A stretch of DNA of 64,000 nt from Candidatus Odyssella thessalonicensis L13 (GCF_000190415.1 NZ_AEWF01000001.1:62001-126000); one strand, 5' to 3'; counted from the first letter of the stretch, positions 28,014 through 37,846 are shown. Numbers and translations: made by a program. Notes: generated by a model not told the origin, from the letters alone.

Positions 28014-28212
28014 AAAGGTGAGGGGACTTGAGGTCCCAATTTACTGGGATGCTGCTTACAATTTAGCACGATTGAGGAGTAGCTCACTAAAAGCCTTATT
28101 CCATTTCTCGATTTAGACAAACAAACTAGAGAGGCACCTAACAGGTCCTAATTTCACAAGATATCCGTAAATATAACTCTAAAAAATATAACTTTTCGTT
28201 CTTTTTAAATAG

Positions 28213-28241
28213 GGCCCGATTCCAATAGGATCGGGCCTTTT
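28213..28241 (+). terminator. Terminator inside the virion block
   Basis: GGCCCGAT pairs with ATCGGGCC across a nine-base loop, followed by TTTT. It splits the block into a head module and a distal module, where tail-tube and tape-measure genes would be expected. Confidence 0.85.
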
Positions 28242-28268
28242 AATATTTGCATAGTGTATGAGGTAGCG

Positions 28269-29831
28269 ATGTCAATTTATCTATATATCTGCGAGCCTGA
28301 CCAGCCGTTCTCAGCTGTTCATTCCCAATTTCCTATTGATCTCTTGGAGCTAACGATCAGCCAGCGGGAAGGGCATGCGGCAATAGCAGGCCTCGTTATG
28401 CCAGCCACGCAACAAATTCCTGATCATGGCTGGGCATTTATTGGAACGGATGACCGAGGCTATCTTGAGCCTTTATTGAAAGGCCAATTTATTGGCTTAC
28501 CGAGAAAAATTGATTCCTTAACTAAGTATGTAGAATTGGTGGCAACTCCGGTCAATCTTTATGCTAAGCTTAACGCGCTTATTGTTCCTTTAAAGGAGAA
28601 GCATAAAGATTGCCTGATCTTGAGGAGTAATAAGGATCCGCAACCGTGCGATTATCTAGAATTCGAGCATAAACTTTTTTGTTATGATCGGATGTCCCAT
28701 GAAATAACTTTATCTTCTATTTTTCAGGGCACCAAGCACCAAACTTATGCCTCTCAAATCTTAGAAGATAGTTTGCACTTTGCTATCACGGATACACCAC
28801 TCCGCGGGATCCATTTGTCACTAGTGTGTGAATGGGTACAAGAGCTGCGAGGTGAGATTAATTTGCTGCCAAAAATTGAGTTGCTCTTTCCACAGGGGCG
28901 TATCAATACGTTGACTCCTAAGGGATTGTTGGCCACTTGGCCGCAAACAGGACAAGTACTAGGACGCAGTGGCTATGCAGTTGCCCGGAGCTCCTTAAAA
29001 GAATTTGCTCCTTTGACGACCGGTGTTCTAGGGCACTATCCAACTGTAACGCCTTTAATTCACGGTAAACAATATAAGAACTTTTGGTTTCAGGCGGAGC
29101 TCATTCTGGAATGGAAATATATTCAGAAAAGAAGAGAGCATTTAAATGTTGTTGTTCATCATAAAAACCAGTATCTCCCTCATTCTTCGCGCCCTTTACG
29201 ACGGATCAGCTTAAAATTGGGAAGTTTGCCCTCCAATATTCAGCAACAATCATATTTCTTTGACTCTGAGGTCGGCTATAAGGTTGCCAAAAAAGCCTTA
29301 CAGATTGCTCAGGGTCACTTAGCATACTCTGCCAGAGCCGCAGAAGTTAAATTTCAGGTACCTTTTATAGATGCTCTTGATGTAACTCTCGACCATCAAA
29401 TAACGATTGAACATCCAAGCTTACCTAATGGCAAAGTTTGTGGAAAGCTTTTGAACTACTGTCTGGAGCGTCGCTTTGACAGGGCAGTGGCCCATTTAAC
29501 TGTCGCGATTGCAACAGGCATGAACGAAGTCAACAATCCTCCGCTTGAATGGCAATATAGGGAGCAGCCTCAAGGAATAGATGAGAAGAATATCTTCGAT
29601 CCGAATTATTTTATCGAAACTATAAGTGTAAGCAATCATGCTTCAGATCAGATTGAATGGCTGCAAAGCCAAGACAGTCCTAGGCCAACACTGCCGTTTG
29701 AGCAGGCAACACAAATAAATTTTACCTTAAGGGATTTACGCAGCTCTGATGTTTTAGAGCGTGAATTGCAACTGAAAGATATGTATTGGAGTGCGCCCAA
29801 CCAATTAAAGGAGGAGGAAGAGAAGCTATGA
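28269..29831 (+). CDS. Large phage protein, probable tail/baseplate component
   Basis: I prefer ATG at 28269 (520 residues, MSIYLYICE) because GAGGTAG lies six bases upstream; 28254 is an in-frame alternative. I recognise no named domain. Repeated beta-rich patches, the size, and position just before the lysis-type genes suggest a tail-tip or baseplate hub protein. Near residues 390-410 the text ITIEHPSLPNGKVCGKLLNY resembles hub proteins that list field positions, but this is weak. The stop overlaps the next start as ATGA. Confidence 0.5.
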   Translation: MSIYLYICEPDQPFSAVHSQFPIDLLELTISQREGHAAIAGLVMPATQQIPDHGWAFIGTDDRGYLEPLLKGQFIGLPRKIDSLTKYVELVATPVNLYAKLNALIVPLKEKHKDCLILRSNKDPQPCDYLEFEHKLFCYDRMSHEITLSSIFQGTKHQTYASQILEDSLHFAITDTPLRGIHLSLVCEWVQELRGEINLLPKIELLFPQGRINTLTPKGLLATWPQTGQVLGRSGYAVARSSLKEFAPLTTGVLGHYPTVTPLIHGKQYKNFWFQAELILEWKYIQKRREHLNVVVHHKNQYLPHSSRPLRRISLKLGSLPSNIQQQSYFFDSEVGYKVAKKALQIAQGHLAYSARAAEVKFQVPFIDALDVTLDHQITIEHPSLPNGKVCGKLLNYCLERRFDRAVAHLTVAIATGMNEVNNPPLEWQYREQPQGIDEKNIFDPNYFIETISVSNHASDQIEWLQSQDSPRPTLPFEQATQINFTLRDLRSSDVLERELQLKDMYWSAPNQLKEEEEKL

Positions 29832-30490
29832 AGCACTTACAGCAGTCCTTAGCTGGACGAGCTTATTGGCGAGGCTATGAAGCCCCGTCGACGGCATTTA
29901 TTGCAACCGAATTAGCACAGATAGGATTAGGGCAGGCAGAGGAGGCCCATCCTTTGCACGAGATTCATCAATTGCCAGATTTATTTGATCTCCTGGTGAA
30001 GCTTGATCCCCTTCCTACAGAAAATGAAGCCAGTATTAGCTTGGGGCCAATTACACGTCATATATTTCAAGGAAAGCTAGCAGATTATCGTTTCGCGGCT
30101 TTATCATTGCAGCCTCAATCATTAATCCGTCAGGACGGCCTTATTCGTCCTTTGGAAGTTAACAACTTAGCGTTGCCTGATTTCAAGTTTATTAATCTCG
30201 CAGGTCATATTGAACTTGTTACTGCGACGCAAGTCTTGGAATTAGGAGGATTCTGGCAACCGGGGTGTGAATTAGAATTAATCCGTCAGTATGCAGTGAA
30301 TTTTTATGAGGCTGATAATCAAATCAGATATCATCTTCATCCTGGACAAGCATTTGTTGACTTTGTCCGTGATCGCAAGCTCATCTTAACCCTTCCTTTG
30401 ACAGAAGAGAATCAGTCTAGTTACGAGTCTGTCGATATTCAGCGCCATGGTACCGCCGGTGCCTGGGTTACCTTTCAATACCGAAAATAA
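29828..30490 (+). CDS. Phage-block protein of unknown function
   Basis: The start is taken at 29828 (220 residues, MKHLQQSL), which overlaps the previous stop and follows GGAGGAGGAAG. An earlier in-frame ATG at 29786 would run inside the previous gene. No domain is recognised; the protein is beta-rich and acidic, with no signal peptide or membrane segment. Coupling to the large protein upstream suggests they assemble together. Confidence 0.5.
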   Translation: MKHLQQSLAGRAYWRGYEAPSTAFIATELAQIGLGQAEEAHPLHEIHQLPDLFDLLVKLDPLPTENEASISLGPITRHIFQGKLADYRFAALSLQPQSLIRQDGLIRPLEVNNLALPDFKFINLAGHIELVTATQVLELGGFWQPGCELELIRQYAVNFYEADNQIRYHLHPGQAFVDFVRDRKLILTLPLTEENQSSYESVDIQRHGTAGAWVTFQYRK

Positions 30491-30502
30491 GGAGATATGA
30501 AA

Positions 30503-30928
30503 ATGAATGATGTTCAAATTTTAGCGCGAACAATTTATGGAGAAGCTCGCGGTGAATATTATCGTGTTGATGGGGGCTTGGCTTCCTTAATTGCTGTTGG
30601 TAATGTGGTTAACAATCGTTATAAACAGCAAAGCTGGTATGGTAAAACCATTGCTGAAGTCTGTCAGAAACCGTATCAATTCTCCTGTTGGAATCCCAAT
30701 GATCCTAACCAAAAGCTAATTACCACAACCATCATGGACCCTTTGTTCGATATATGTCTGGATGTTGCTGATCGTATCATTAAAGACGAATGGCCTGACT
30801 TGACAAGGGGATGTGATCATTATCATGCTGCCAGTATGGCGACCTTTCCGACCTGGTCTTTATCCTCAAAACCTCAATTAAAAATAGGTCAACATATATT
30901 CTATAATTTATCGAGGAGGCACAAATAA
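30503..30928 (+). CDS. SleB-type cell-wall hydrolase (phage endolysin-like)
   Basis: A 141-residue protein of the Hydrolase_2 (SleB) family, which cuts peptidoglycan glycan strands. LARTIYGEARGE at residues 7-18 holds the catalytic Glu14; GNVVNNRY, QKPYQFSCWN and HYHAASMATFPTW are also typical. ATG at 30503 is chosen because GGAG is eight bases upstream; the ATG at 30497 is only two bases from it. There is no signal peptide, so release would need a holin-like partner, possibly the next gene, whose ATG overlaps this stop. Confidence 0.85.
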   Translation: MNDVQILARTIYGEARGEYYRVDGGLASLIAVGNVVNNRYKQQSWYGKTIAEVCQKPYQFSCWNPNDPNQKLITTTIMDPLFDICLDVADRIIKDEWPDLTRGCDHYHAASMATFPTWSLSSKPQLKIGQHIFYNLSRRHK

Positions 30929-31461
30929 TGGCTGTTTCGCCTATCTCTGCTGCTGTTAGTCTGGCACAATTTATTCCATCTATTGCGCGCTGGCTCGCTG
31001 GCGAGAAAGCTGAAGAAGTCGCAGAAAATGTGCTGGATATTGCTAAGCGTATTACAGGTATTGAGGATTCCACGGACATAATTCAGCTGCTGCGGGAGCA
31101 ACCTGAAGTTGTGATTGAGTTTCAAAAGGCAATCTTGAATCTTGAGGCCGAGATGGAATTATCCACTATGCGCGACCGTCAAGATGCGCGTTTAAGGGAT
31201 ATGGCTTTTATTAAAGCCGGAAAAAGCAATCTTAGAGCTGATATAATGGTAATAAGTGCAGCGGGGGGATTAATTAGTTGTTTGGTTTCCTTAGCTTATT
31301 ACTCTGATTTTCTGCCAGGCGAAGCTGTCGGCATTATTTCCACAGTTGCAGGAATTTTTGGCTCCTGCTTAAAGGATGCATATGCTTTTGAATTTGGCTC
31401 TTCCCGAGAAAGTAAGATGAAGGATACAACGATGGCGGCTCTGTTTGAAAGAGAATTATAA
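30928..31461 (+). CDS. Membrane protein, possible holin-like partner
   Basis: A 177-residue protein. Residues 1-90 are helical; residues about 103-150 hold two hydrophobic segments (IMVISAAGGLISCLVSLAYY and GEAVGIISTVAGIFGSCL), a layout like phage 3TM-type holins or membrane anchors. Its overlap with the hydrolase gene supports a lysis role. Family membership is not certain. It is the last gene of the virion block; recG follows convergently. Confidence 0.6.
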   Translation: MAVSPISAAVSLAQFIPSIARWLAGEKAEEVAENVLDIAKRITGIEDSTDIIQLLREQPEVVIEFQKAILNLEAEMELSTMRDRQDARLRDMAFIKAGKSNLRADIMVISAAGGLISCLVSLAYYSDFLPGEAVGIISTVAGIFGSCLKDAYAFEFGSSRESKMKDTTMAALFEREL

Positions 31462-31565
31462 ACCTAACTTGCCCTAATTTATGAGGAAGATTATCAAAGA
31501 TTCTTGCAACCTCAAGGATGCTTTTCTAAAAATATTAATAGCAAAGGACCCAAGAAGATGGAATA

Positions 31566-33665
31566 TTATGAGCGCGTATACTTAATGGCGTTATCCATGT
31601 CAAAAATCTTGAGTAGAAGGCGAATGGCAAGACCGCGCTCGCCCCGCAGATCAGGGTTAGTTTTTAGAACACTTTTAGCCTCTGTGTTAGCTAATGCTAG
31701 CAATGAACCCATTTGGGCAGGATATGAAATAAAATCAGCTAAGCGAAAGCCAGGCAGACCACTTTGCCGCGTGCCCAAGATATCGCCGCCACCGCGCAAA
31801 CGTAAGTCAGCTTCCGCAATTTCAAAGCCATCCTCAGTTTGACGCATGGTGGCCAACCTTTCTTTCCCCACTTGGCTGATTTCATGACCATAAAGTAGCA
31901 CACAAGTTGCCGCTTTTTCGCCCCGCCCAATTCGTCCCCGCAGCTGGTGAAGTTGCGCTAAGCCAAACCGTTCTGCATGTTCAATAATCATAATGGTCGC
32001 CGCGGGGACATTTACCCCCACTTCAATTACGGTGGTTGCAATCAACACATCCACATCACCATTAATAAATTTCTCCATAACTGTGTCTTTTTCCAAGGCT
32101 TTCATTTTGCCGTGGACCAATCCAACTTTATCTCCCAGAATCTCTTTAAGCTGCTCATAGCGATCAACAGCAGCGGAGATATTAATCTTCTCTGATTCCT
32201 CCACGAGAGGGCAAACCCAGAAAACTTTTGCTTGGTTTTCCAGAGCCCGTTTAACACCATCAATAACGTCGTGCAGACGGTTGAGTGGTAAAACTTTTGT
32301 TGTAATCGGTTGGCGCCCCGCTGGTTTCTCTTTAATAATAGAGACATCCATGTCACCAAAATTTGCTAGCTGCAGCGTTCGTGGAATGGGGGTTGCTGTC
32401 ATGGCTAGAATGTCTGGATTATGACCTTTAAGTGCAAGTGCCAGGCGCTGTTCCACCCCAAAGCGGTGTTGTTCATCAATGACGGCTAATCCTAAATTTT
32501 TGAAATTGACATCTTCTACAATTAGCGCATGGGTGCCGACCAAAAGGTTAATAGTGCCTTCTGCTAATTCTTGCAGTATTTTTTCACGTCGCTTTCCTTT
32601 CTCCCGGCCTGTTAAAATATCGGCTTTGATACCGATCTTTTCCGCAAGCTGGACAATAGTTTCGGAGTGTTGACGCGCTAGGATATCAGTCGGCGCGAGT
32701 ATGGCTGCTTGATAGCCCGATTCAATGGCCCGAAGCATGCTGATTAAAGCAACTAAGGTTTTTCCACTTCCCACATCCCCTTGGATTAAGCGGGTCATCG
32801 GTGTCGGACGCGCCATATCTTCAAAGATTTCTCGCAAGACATTTTTCTGAGATTCCGTAGGCTCATAGGGCAGCTGTGCTAAGAGCTGGCGGATAAGGGC
32901 ACCGGTCCCAGTCAGTGAATGGCCTGGTGTTTCCACTTGTTGAGCAAGACGAGAAAAGTGAAGGGCGAGTTGGTGGGCAAAAAGTTCATCAAAGATAATT
33001 CGTTCATGGGCTGGTGTTAATTGGAGATCCTCTAGCGTTTGCGGATAGTGCGCCTGCCGGATAGCTTGGCTAAAGCTCATCAGCTTTAAACTGTCTACTA
33101 CATTGGGTTCATGCCACTCAGGAAAATCAATCAAACGACTTAAGGCGGCATCAATGACGCGGTGGACACACTTATTAGTTACACCTGTGGTTAACGGATA
33201 TACGGTTTCTTTAGTAGGGAAGGTTTGATCCGGTAGGGCGGGATAAATTTTTTCCGGATGAGTAATGCTCCAGCGGCTAAGATTTTTATCAGCTCGCCCG
33301 ATTATTATACGCTTAGTCTTTTCAGGAAGAATCTTATGGAAATAGGGCACATTACCATGAAAGAAAACCACATCAAAATAAGTGTGTCCATCATAGCAGC
33401 TGACTTTATGAGGGGCGCCGCGTCGCTGAGCAGAGCGATGGCTCATAATTTCAGCCCGCACAATAATTGTTTCACCAACGCTTGCCTCTTGGATGGTGGT
33501 GACATATTTGTAAGCTATCAAATTACTCGGAAAATGCAGAAGGGCATCAATCGCTCGATTACCGAGCAGCTTTTTAAACAAAGCCTCCCGACGCCCCGCC
33601 ACGCCCGGCAGGGTGCTTAGCGGCGCAAATAGAGGCGTTAATTGTGTTAAATAATTCTGCTCCAT
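31566..33665 (-). CDS. recG: ATP-dependent DNA helicase RecG
   Basis: A 699-residue RecG, normal length. It reverses stalled replication forks and moves branched DNA. Seen: PLSTLPGVAGRRE in the N-terminal wedge region, Walker A GDVGSGKTLVAL, the DEQH box in VIDEQHRFG, TATPIPRT (motif III), and QLRGRIGRG (motif VI). Its ATG lies inside the last codons of the rluC-type gene upstream, overlapping by 19 bases, so the two are co-transcribed. Confidence 0.97.
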   Translation of the reverse strand: MEQNYLTQLTPLFAPLSTLPGVAGRREALFKKLLGNRAIDALLHFPSNLIAYKYVTTIQEASVGETIIVRAEIMSHRSAQRRGAPHKVSCYDGHTYFDVVFFHGNVPYFHKILPEKTKRIIIGRADKNLSRWSITHPEKIYPALPDQTFPTKETVYPLTTGVTNKCVHRVIDAALSRLIDFPEWHEPNVVDSLKLMSFSQAIRQAHYPQTLEDLQLTPAHERIIFDELFAHQLALHFSRLAQQVETPGHSLTGTGALIRQLLAQLPYEPTESQKNVLREIFEDMARPTPMTRLIQGDVGSGKTLVALISMLRAIESGYQAAILAPTDILARQHSETIVQLAEKIGIKADILTGREKGKRREKILQELAEGTINLLVGTHALIVEDVNFKNLGLAVIDEQHRFGVEQRLALALKGHNPDILAMTATPIPRTLQLANFGDMDVSIIKEKPAGRQPITTKVLPLNRLHDVIDGVKRALENQAKVFWVCPLVEESEKINISAAVDRYEQLKEILGDKVGLVHGKMKALEKDTVMEKFINGDVDVLIATTVIEVGVNVPAATIMIIEHAERFGLAQLHQLRGRIGRGEKAATCVLLYGHEISQVGKERLATMRQTEDGFEIAEADLRLRGGGDILGTRQSGLPGFRLADFISYPAQMGSLLALANTEAKSVLKTNPDLRGERGLAIRLLLKIFDMDNAIKYTRS

Positions 33666-34618
33666 TCAATACCATATCTTGCCAACGTCTCAGTAAAGTG
33701 AGCGGGAGGAGGCGCCTGAAAGGTGAGTTTATTGCCGTCTCTATCTCTAATGGTGATGGATCGGGCATGCAAATGCAAGGTACGGTGAATGTCCGTAACC
33801 TCTTTGCCACCATATTTCCCGTCCCCTAAAATAGGGGCATCTAGATGGACGCAATGGACACGCAACTGATGGGTGCGGCCTGTTTGAGGTTTGAGCTCTA
33901 CCCATGCCATATAAGGTAAACGTGGTTTTTCTAATCTTTTTAAGGTTTGGTAGACCGTGATCGCTGGTTTACCCGTTTCAAAATCGACAACAACTTTTTC
34001 TTTGTCGCCGACGCCGGCTTTAATCAGCGGCGCCTTTAATATCCCACTGCCGGGACGAGGCTGGCCTAGAGTAACTGCCCAGTAAATCTTTTCAACTTTG
34101 CCGTCCTTAAATTGTTGGGTTAAATGGGTGGCCATATCTGACTTTTTAGCAATAACTAACAGGCCACTTGTATCCCGGTCAATTCGGTGGGTTAAGCGAT
34201 AGCGACAATTATTAAGCTCCCCTAAGCCGGCCAGGTAGCGGTCAACATGGCGGAAAGTTTTGGTGCCTCCTTGCACAGCAAGGCCGCTGGGTTTATTGAT
34301 TATAAGTAAATCTTCATCTTCCCAGATAATTAAAGACTTAAAGAATTCAATCTCTTCCGGGGAAAGAGAAGGAGCTTCTTTCATAGTGAGTTGAGGCAAA
34401 ACATTCTTATACTTTTCGAGATCAGTCCAAATGCTGACCACATCCCCGACCGCAATGCGATGGCCGGCAGTAACTTTAGTATCATTTAAGCGAATTTTTC
34501 CTGTGCGCAATAGCCTTTCAAGAACACTTTGCCTTAAATCAGGAACTTGTTTTTTTAGCCATCGGTCAAGACGCATGCCTTCAGAATCTTCGACCAGATG
34601 TATCGTTGGTTGAGCCAT
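33647..34618 (-). CDS. RluC/RluD-family ribosomal RNA pseudouridine synthase
   Basis: A 323-residue protein with an N-terminal S4 RNA-binding domain (RLDRWLKKQVPDLRQSVLERL region and VTAGHRIAVGDVV) and a RluA-type catalytic domain. The catalytic Asp is in HRIDRDTSGLLV; LIINKPSGLAVQGG, YWAVTLG and GRTHQLRVH are the other family motifs. It isomerises uridines in 23S rRNA. RluC and RluD cannot be told apart safely here; the S4 layout and length fit RluC slightly better. Confidence 0.9.
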   Translation of the reverse strand: MAQPTIHLVEDSEGMRLDRWLKKQVPDLRQSVLERLLRTGKIRLNDTKVTAGHRIAVGDVVSIWTDLEKYKNVLPQLTMKEAPSLSPEEIEFFKSLIIWEDEDLLIINKPSGLAVQGGTKTFRHVDRYLAGLGELNNCRYRLTHRIDRDTSGLLVIAKKSDMATHLTQQFKDGKVEKIYWAVTLGQPRPGSGILKAPLIKAGVGDKEKVVVDFETGKPAITVYQTLKRLEKPRLPYMAWVELKPQTGRTHQLRVHCVHLDAPILGDGKYGGKEVTDIHRTLHLHARSITIRDRDGNKLTFQAPPPAHFTETLARYGIEWSRII

Positions 34619-34749
34619 TATGTAATTTCTTTCTTTTATCGTCTCTTATTATTAACATTTTTGCTTGAAATGGGCTATAAAAAACTTGGAAATATCAAGC
34701 TTGCCCATAATTTTAAAGAATAAAAGCAGCGGTTGGGCGGTGCAAAATA

Positions 34750-35628
34750 TTAGAGGTTTCCTGTCATGCGATTAAGGCAATCGATGAGATTAATATCAAC
34801 TTTTCCAAATTCTTTATCCGTGGGTCGAACAAGGTGGTAGCTGTCTTGCATAAAATGCATGCGAAAAGCATTAATACTATGGCGATCTAAATCAGTCCAT
34901 TCCAGGCTCTGGCAGACATTATAGCCAATTTTTTGCAGTTGTCGGCGCACATAATCTTGGCTGTTTTCAGGCTCTAAACGCTCTAGCTTCGTAGCCAGGC
35001 TAGGCCATATCCCTAATTGGTGCTCCTCATAAAGCCATTTCCAGGGGAAAAGGGGGCCGGGGTCAGTTTTAATATAACTGGGATGCCAGGGGGCAATATC
35101 AGAGTGGCCAATAAGGTTGGCGGGTTGGATATGATGGCGCTGGCTGATATCTTTTATAAGCTCAGCGCCTGTCGCCATCTGTTCGATTGTGAACGGGGTA
35201 AAATGGAACCAATCCTCGCCTCCCAAGCCATAACCGGGGGTATGGAATTCAATGCCTATGCTACAAGAATTTAAGCTTTGCTCACAGCCTGGACGGGCGT
35301 TGAATGTTCCCCATTTGCTGGTTCCAGCGTGCCAGGCTCTGTCTTTCTCGTCAACACACTTTATGACGGGCACTTGGTGGGGATATCTAGGAGTACAGCG
35401 TAAATTAAATTTTTCCGCGAAAGCTGTCAAGAAAGCCTCTGCAGTCATCTGCGGGATAAGGTAATGAGGACTAACGCCTAAGCCGCCTTTATCACCATTC
35501 TTGAAAGTAAACCCTCGCAGTGTGGTCTCGAGATCAAGGCCGACCGCATGAATAATGATCAATTCGATTTCTGTGCCCGCACGGCTGTTAAAATTTTCTG
35601 AGGGAATTTCTATAATATCATAAGGCAT
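34750..35628 (-). CDS. N-acetylmuramoyl-L-alanine amidase (AmpD/AmiD-type)
   Basis: A 292-residue Amidase_2-family enzyme that cuts the bond between muramic acid and the peptide stem. Zinc ligands fit the His in LIIIHAVG, the His in LIGHSDIAPW and the Asp in KTDPGPLFPW; SPHYLI and DRAWHAGTSKWG are also conserved. A C-terminal PGRP-associated helical region (residues about 215-285, QDYVRRQLQKIGY) may bind peptidoglycan. No signal peptide is seen, which favours a cytoplasmic recycling role like AmpD. It stands alone. Confidence 0.9.
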   Translation of the reverse strand: MPYDIIEIPSENFNSRAGTEIELIIIHAVGLDLETTLRGFTFKNGDKGGLGVSPHYLIPQMTAEAFLTAFAEKFNLRCTPRYPHQVPVIKCVDEKDRAWHAGTSKWGTFNARPGCEQSLNSCSIGIEFHTPGYGLGGEDWFHFTPFTIEQMATGAELIKDISQRHHIQPANLIGHSDIAPWHPSYIKTDPGPLFPWKWLYEEHQLGIWPSLATKLERLEPENSQDYVRRQLQKIGYNVCQSLEWTDLDRHSINAFRMHFMQDSYHLVRPTDKEFGKVDINLIDCLNRMTGNL

Positions 35629-35932
35629 TAATAAAGATCAGTTTTATAAAAGGGGCTAAAGCAAATATAAAACATTTTTCTCGCCGATGCATCTTCAGCG
35701 TATTATCCAATAATCTTAGCGCACTTCTTTATTAGCCGCGTGATTGAAAAAATACTTATTTTACCGTTCTTTTTGAGATGTAGGCTTGTAACTTTTCAGG
35801 AGCAAGGCTTCCAAATTCACGAAGCTATGGGGGGTAAGCTCGCGCCCCCTCATCATTCAGATAAATACGACATGGTTATTTAAGTGCGGGCTTATTCTTT
35901 TCAGACTAATCTTATTCACGGGAGAAATTGAG
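35629..35932. other. Divergent intergenic stretch
   Basis: A 304-base gap between the amidase start on the minus strand and a small exported protein on the plus strand. It should hold both promoters. No RNA gene, repeat or ORF is supported. Confidence 0.5.
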
Positions 35933-36415
35933 ATGCGAGAAAAATTTTACTTTTTGATGCTTTTTGTGGCTCATAATTTGCAGACTATGGATTTTCAAGC
36001 GAGTGAAAACATTCCTTTAAACTTAACTAATGAAGTAGCTACGTGTAATCTGACTGATCTTCAGAAAGCTCTGACAAATTTTAAAGAAATTGACAGTGAA
36101 CGCTATGCTGTCTTCAGCGTAATTTTAGAGCCTATCATTCAGCACAGCTTTGATGCACTGATGAAAGAAAGTGATTACAATTTATTGATTAATAATCTTC
36201 ACCAAGCTGAAGCCACTTTACCTGAGGGAAGGTCGCAGCTTATCATTAAAGCTGTCAATCATTCTGAAGCGGGCCGTTGTATTAGAAGGATTTCCTGGGA
36301 TTCTTTGAACCATATATCCGTTTCAACAAATTTTAATAAATATATTATACAGCCAGCGTGCCCGTCAGACAGTGCTATAAAGGCGAAATTAATTGTTGAA
36401 CGTCTAAGCCAATAA
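35933..36415 (+). CDS. Small exported protein of unknown function
   Basis: A 160-residue protein with a short hydrophobic N-terminus (FYFLMLFVAHNLQTM) that could be a signal peptide. The rest is helical and matches nothing I know. GGGAGAAA precedes ATG. It lies alone before ffh, like several small exported proteins scattered through the window. Confidence 0.5.
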   Translation: MREKFYFLMLFVAHNLQTMDFQASENIPLNLTNEVATCNLTDLQKALTNFKEIDSERYAVFSVILEPIIQHSFDALMKESDYNLLINNLHQAEATLPEGRSQLIIKAVNHSEAGRCIRRISWDSLNHISVSTNFNKYIIQPACPSDSAIKAKLIVERLSQ

Positions 36416-36496
36416 AATAGGCAAATATTGCAAATGTTAATCGAAGCCGTTAAATTAAATGAAATTACAATCCCATAATATCTGCAAGGTAAGCCT

Positions 36497-37846
36497 ATGT
36501 TCCAATCCCTTTCAAAACGATTGACCGGTGTTCTCGACAAATTGCGAGGGCGCGGGGCCTTAACTGAAGCGGACGTAACGGCAGCCTTGCGCGAGGTGCG
36601 TATTGCCCTTTTAGAAGCTGATGTCGCCTTGCCTGTGGTTAAGCAATTTATTGAAGGGGTGCGGGAAAAAGCTATTGGTCAAGATGTAATCAAGAGTGTG
36701 ACTCCCGGTCAAATGGTTGTGAAGATTGTTAATGATCATTTGATCGAGATGCTGGGTGCTAAAGCGGAAGACATCAATTTAGCGGTTAGCCCGCCTGCCG
36801 TGATCTTAATGGTCGGTTTGCAAGGATCAGGGAAAACAACTTCTACCGGTAAGCTGGCTAAATATTTAAAAGAGAAGCTAAATAAAAAAGTGCTGATGGC
36901 TTCACTAGATATCTATCGCCCCGCAGCACAGCTGCAGCTTGAAACTTTAGGCAACCAACTATCAGTCCAGACTTTGCCAATTGTTGCAGAGGAAAAACCT
37001 TTAGCAATTACTCGGCGCGCCTTAAAAAGTGCTAAAGAGCAAGGAGTTGATGTCCTTATTCTTGATACAGCTGGGCGGTTGCATATTGATCAAGAATTAA
37101 TGGACGAAGTGGTTGCGATTCGTCAAGCCTCAGCGCCCATCGAAACATTTTTGGTGGCCGATGCCATGACCGGCCAAGATGCTGTAACGATCGCTAAAGA
37201 ATTTAACGAGAAAGTCGGCATCACCGGAATCATTTTGACCCGCTTGGATGGGGATGCGCGTGGTGGGGCGGCTTTATCGATGCGATCCGTGACCGGCTGC
37301 CCCATCAAATTTATGGGGATGGGGGAAAAACTTGACCAGCTTGAGCCTTTTCATCCCGAACGCATTGCAAGCCGCATCCTGGATATGGGGGATATTGTTA
37401 GCCTGGTGGAACGCGCTTCTGAGATTGTCGATCAAGAAGAAGCCGAGCGCCTGGCTAAGAAAATGCAAAAAGGCGCCTTTGATCTTAATGACATGGAAAA
37501 ACAGCTTGAAAGCATGATCAAGATGGGCGGCTTTGGCGGGATCATGAGCATGTTGCCGGGCGTGGGAAAGATTAAAGATAAAATGGATGAAATGGGTGTA
37601 GATGATACCATCTTGAAACGGCAAATTGCGATTATTCGCTCCATGACAAAAAAAGAGCGACGGGATCCTAAGGTCTTAAATGGCTCGCGTCGCAAACGCA
37701 TTGCCGCCGGCTCAGGCACCCAAGTCCAAGATGTTAACCGCTTGCTCAAACAGTTTGAACAGATGCAATCGATGATGAAGCGGTTAGGAAAGTTAGGAAA
37801 ATCTGGCTTAATGCGTGGGGGGCTAAAGGGGTTGTTTGGTCGTTAA
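36497..37846 (+). CDS. ffh: Signal recognition particle protein Ffh
   Basis: A 449-residue Ffh, the GTPase that with 4.5S RNA carries nascent membrane proteins to FtsY. N domain at residues 1-90; G domain with GLQGSGKTTSTGKLA (G1), DIYRPAAQ, DTAGRLHID (G3) and TRLDGDARGGAAL; a methionine-rich M domain from about 325 (DLNDMEKQLESMIKMGG, QMQSMMKRLGKLGKSG). Frame and length are normal. It is followed by rpsP and rimM on the same strand. Confidence 0.97.
   Translation: MFQSLSKRLTGVLDKLRGRGALTEADVTAALREVRIALLEADVALPVVKQFIEGVREKAIGQDVIKSVTPGQMVVKIVNDHLIEMLGAKAEDINLAVSPPAVILMVGLQGSGKTTSTGKLAKYLKEKLNKKVLMASLDIYRPAAQLQLETLGNQLSVQTLPIVAEEKPLAITRRALKSAKEQGVDVLILDTAGRLHIDQELMDEVVAIRQASAPIETFLVADAMTGQDAVTIAKEFNEKVGITGIILTRLDGDARGGAALSMRSVTGCPIKFMGMGEKLDQLEPFHPERIASRILDMGDIVSLVERASEIVDQEEAERLAKKMQKGAFDLNDMEKQLESMIKMGGFGGIMSMLPGVGKIKDKMDEMGVDDTILKRQIAIIRSMTKKERRDPKVLNGSRRKRIAAGSGTQVQDVNRLLKQFEQMQSMMKRLGKLGKSGLMRGGLKGLFGR

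Noticed and set aside
23215-31461. Complete inducible prophage
   Set aside because: No integrase, repressor, terminase, major tail or tape-measure gene and no flanking attachment repeats were found in the window.
31504-31842. 112-codon plus-strand frame after the phage block
   Set aside because: It overlaps the conserved 3' end of recG on the opposite strand; its sequence is explained by recG codons.
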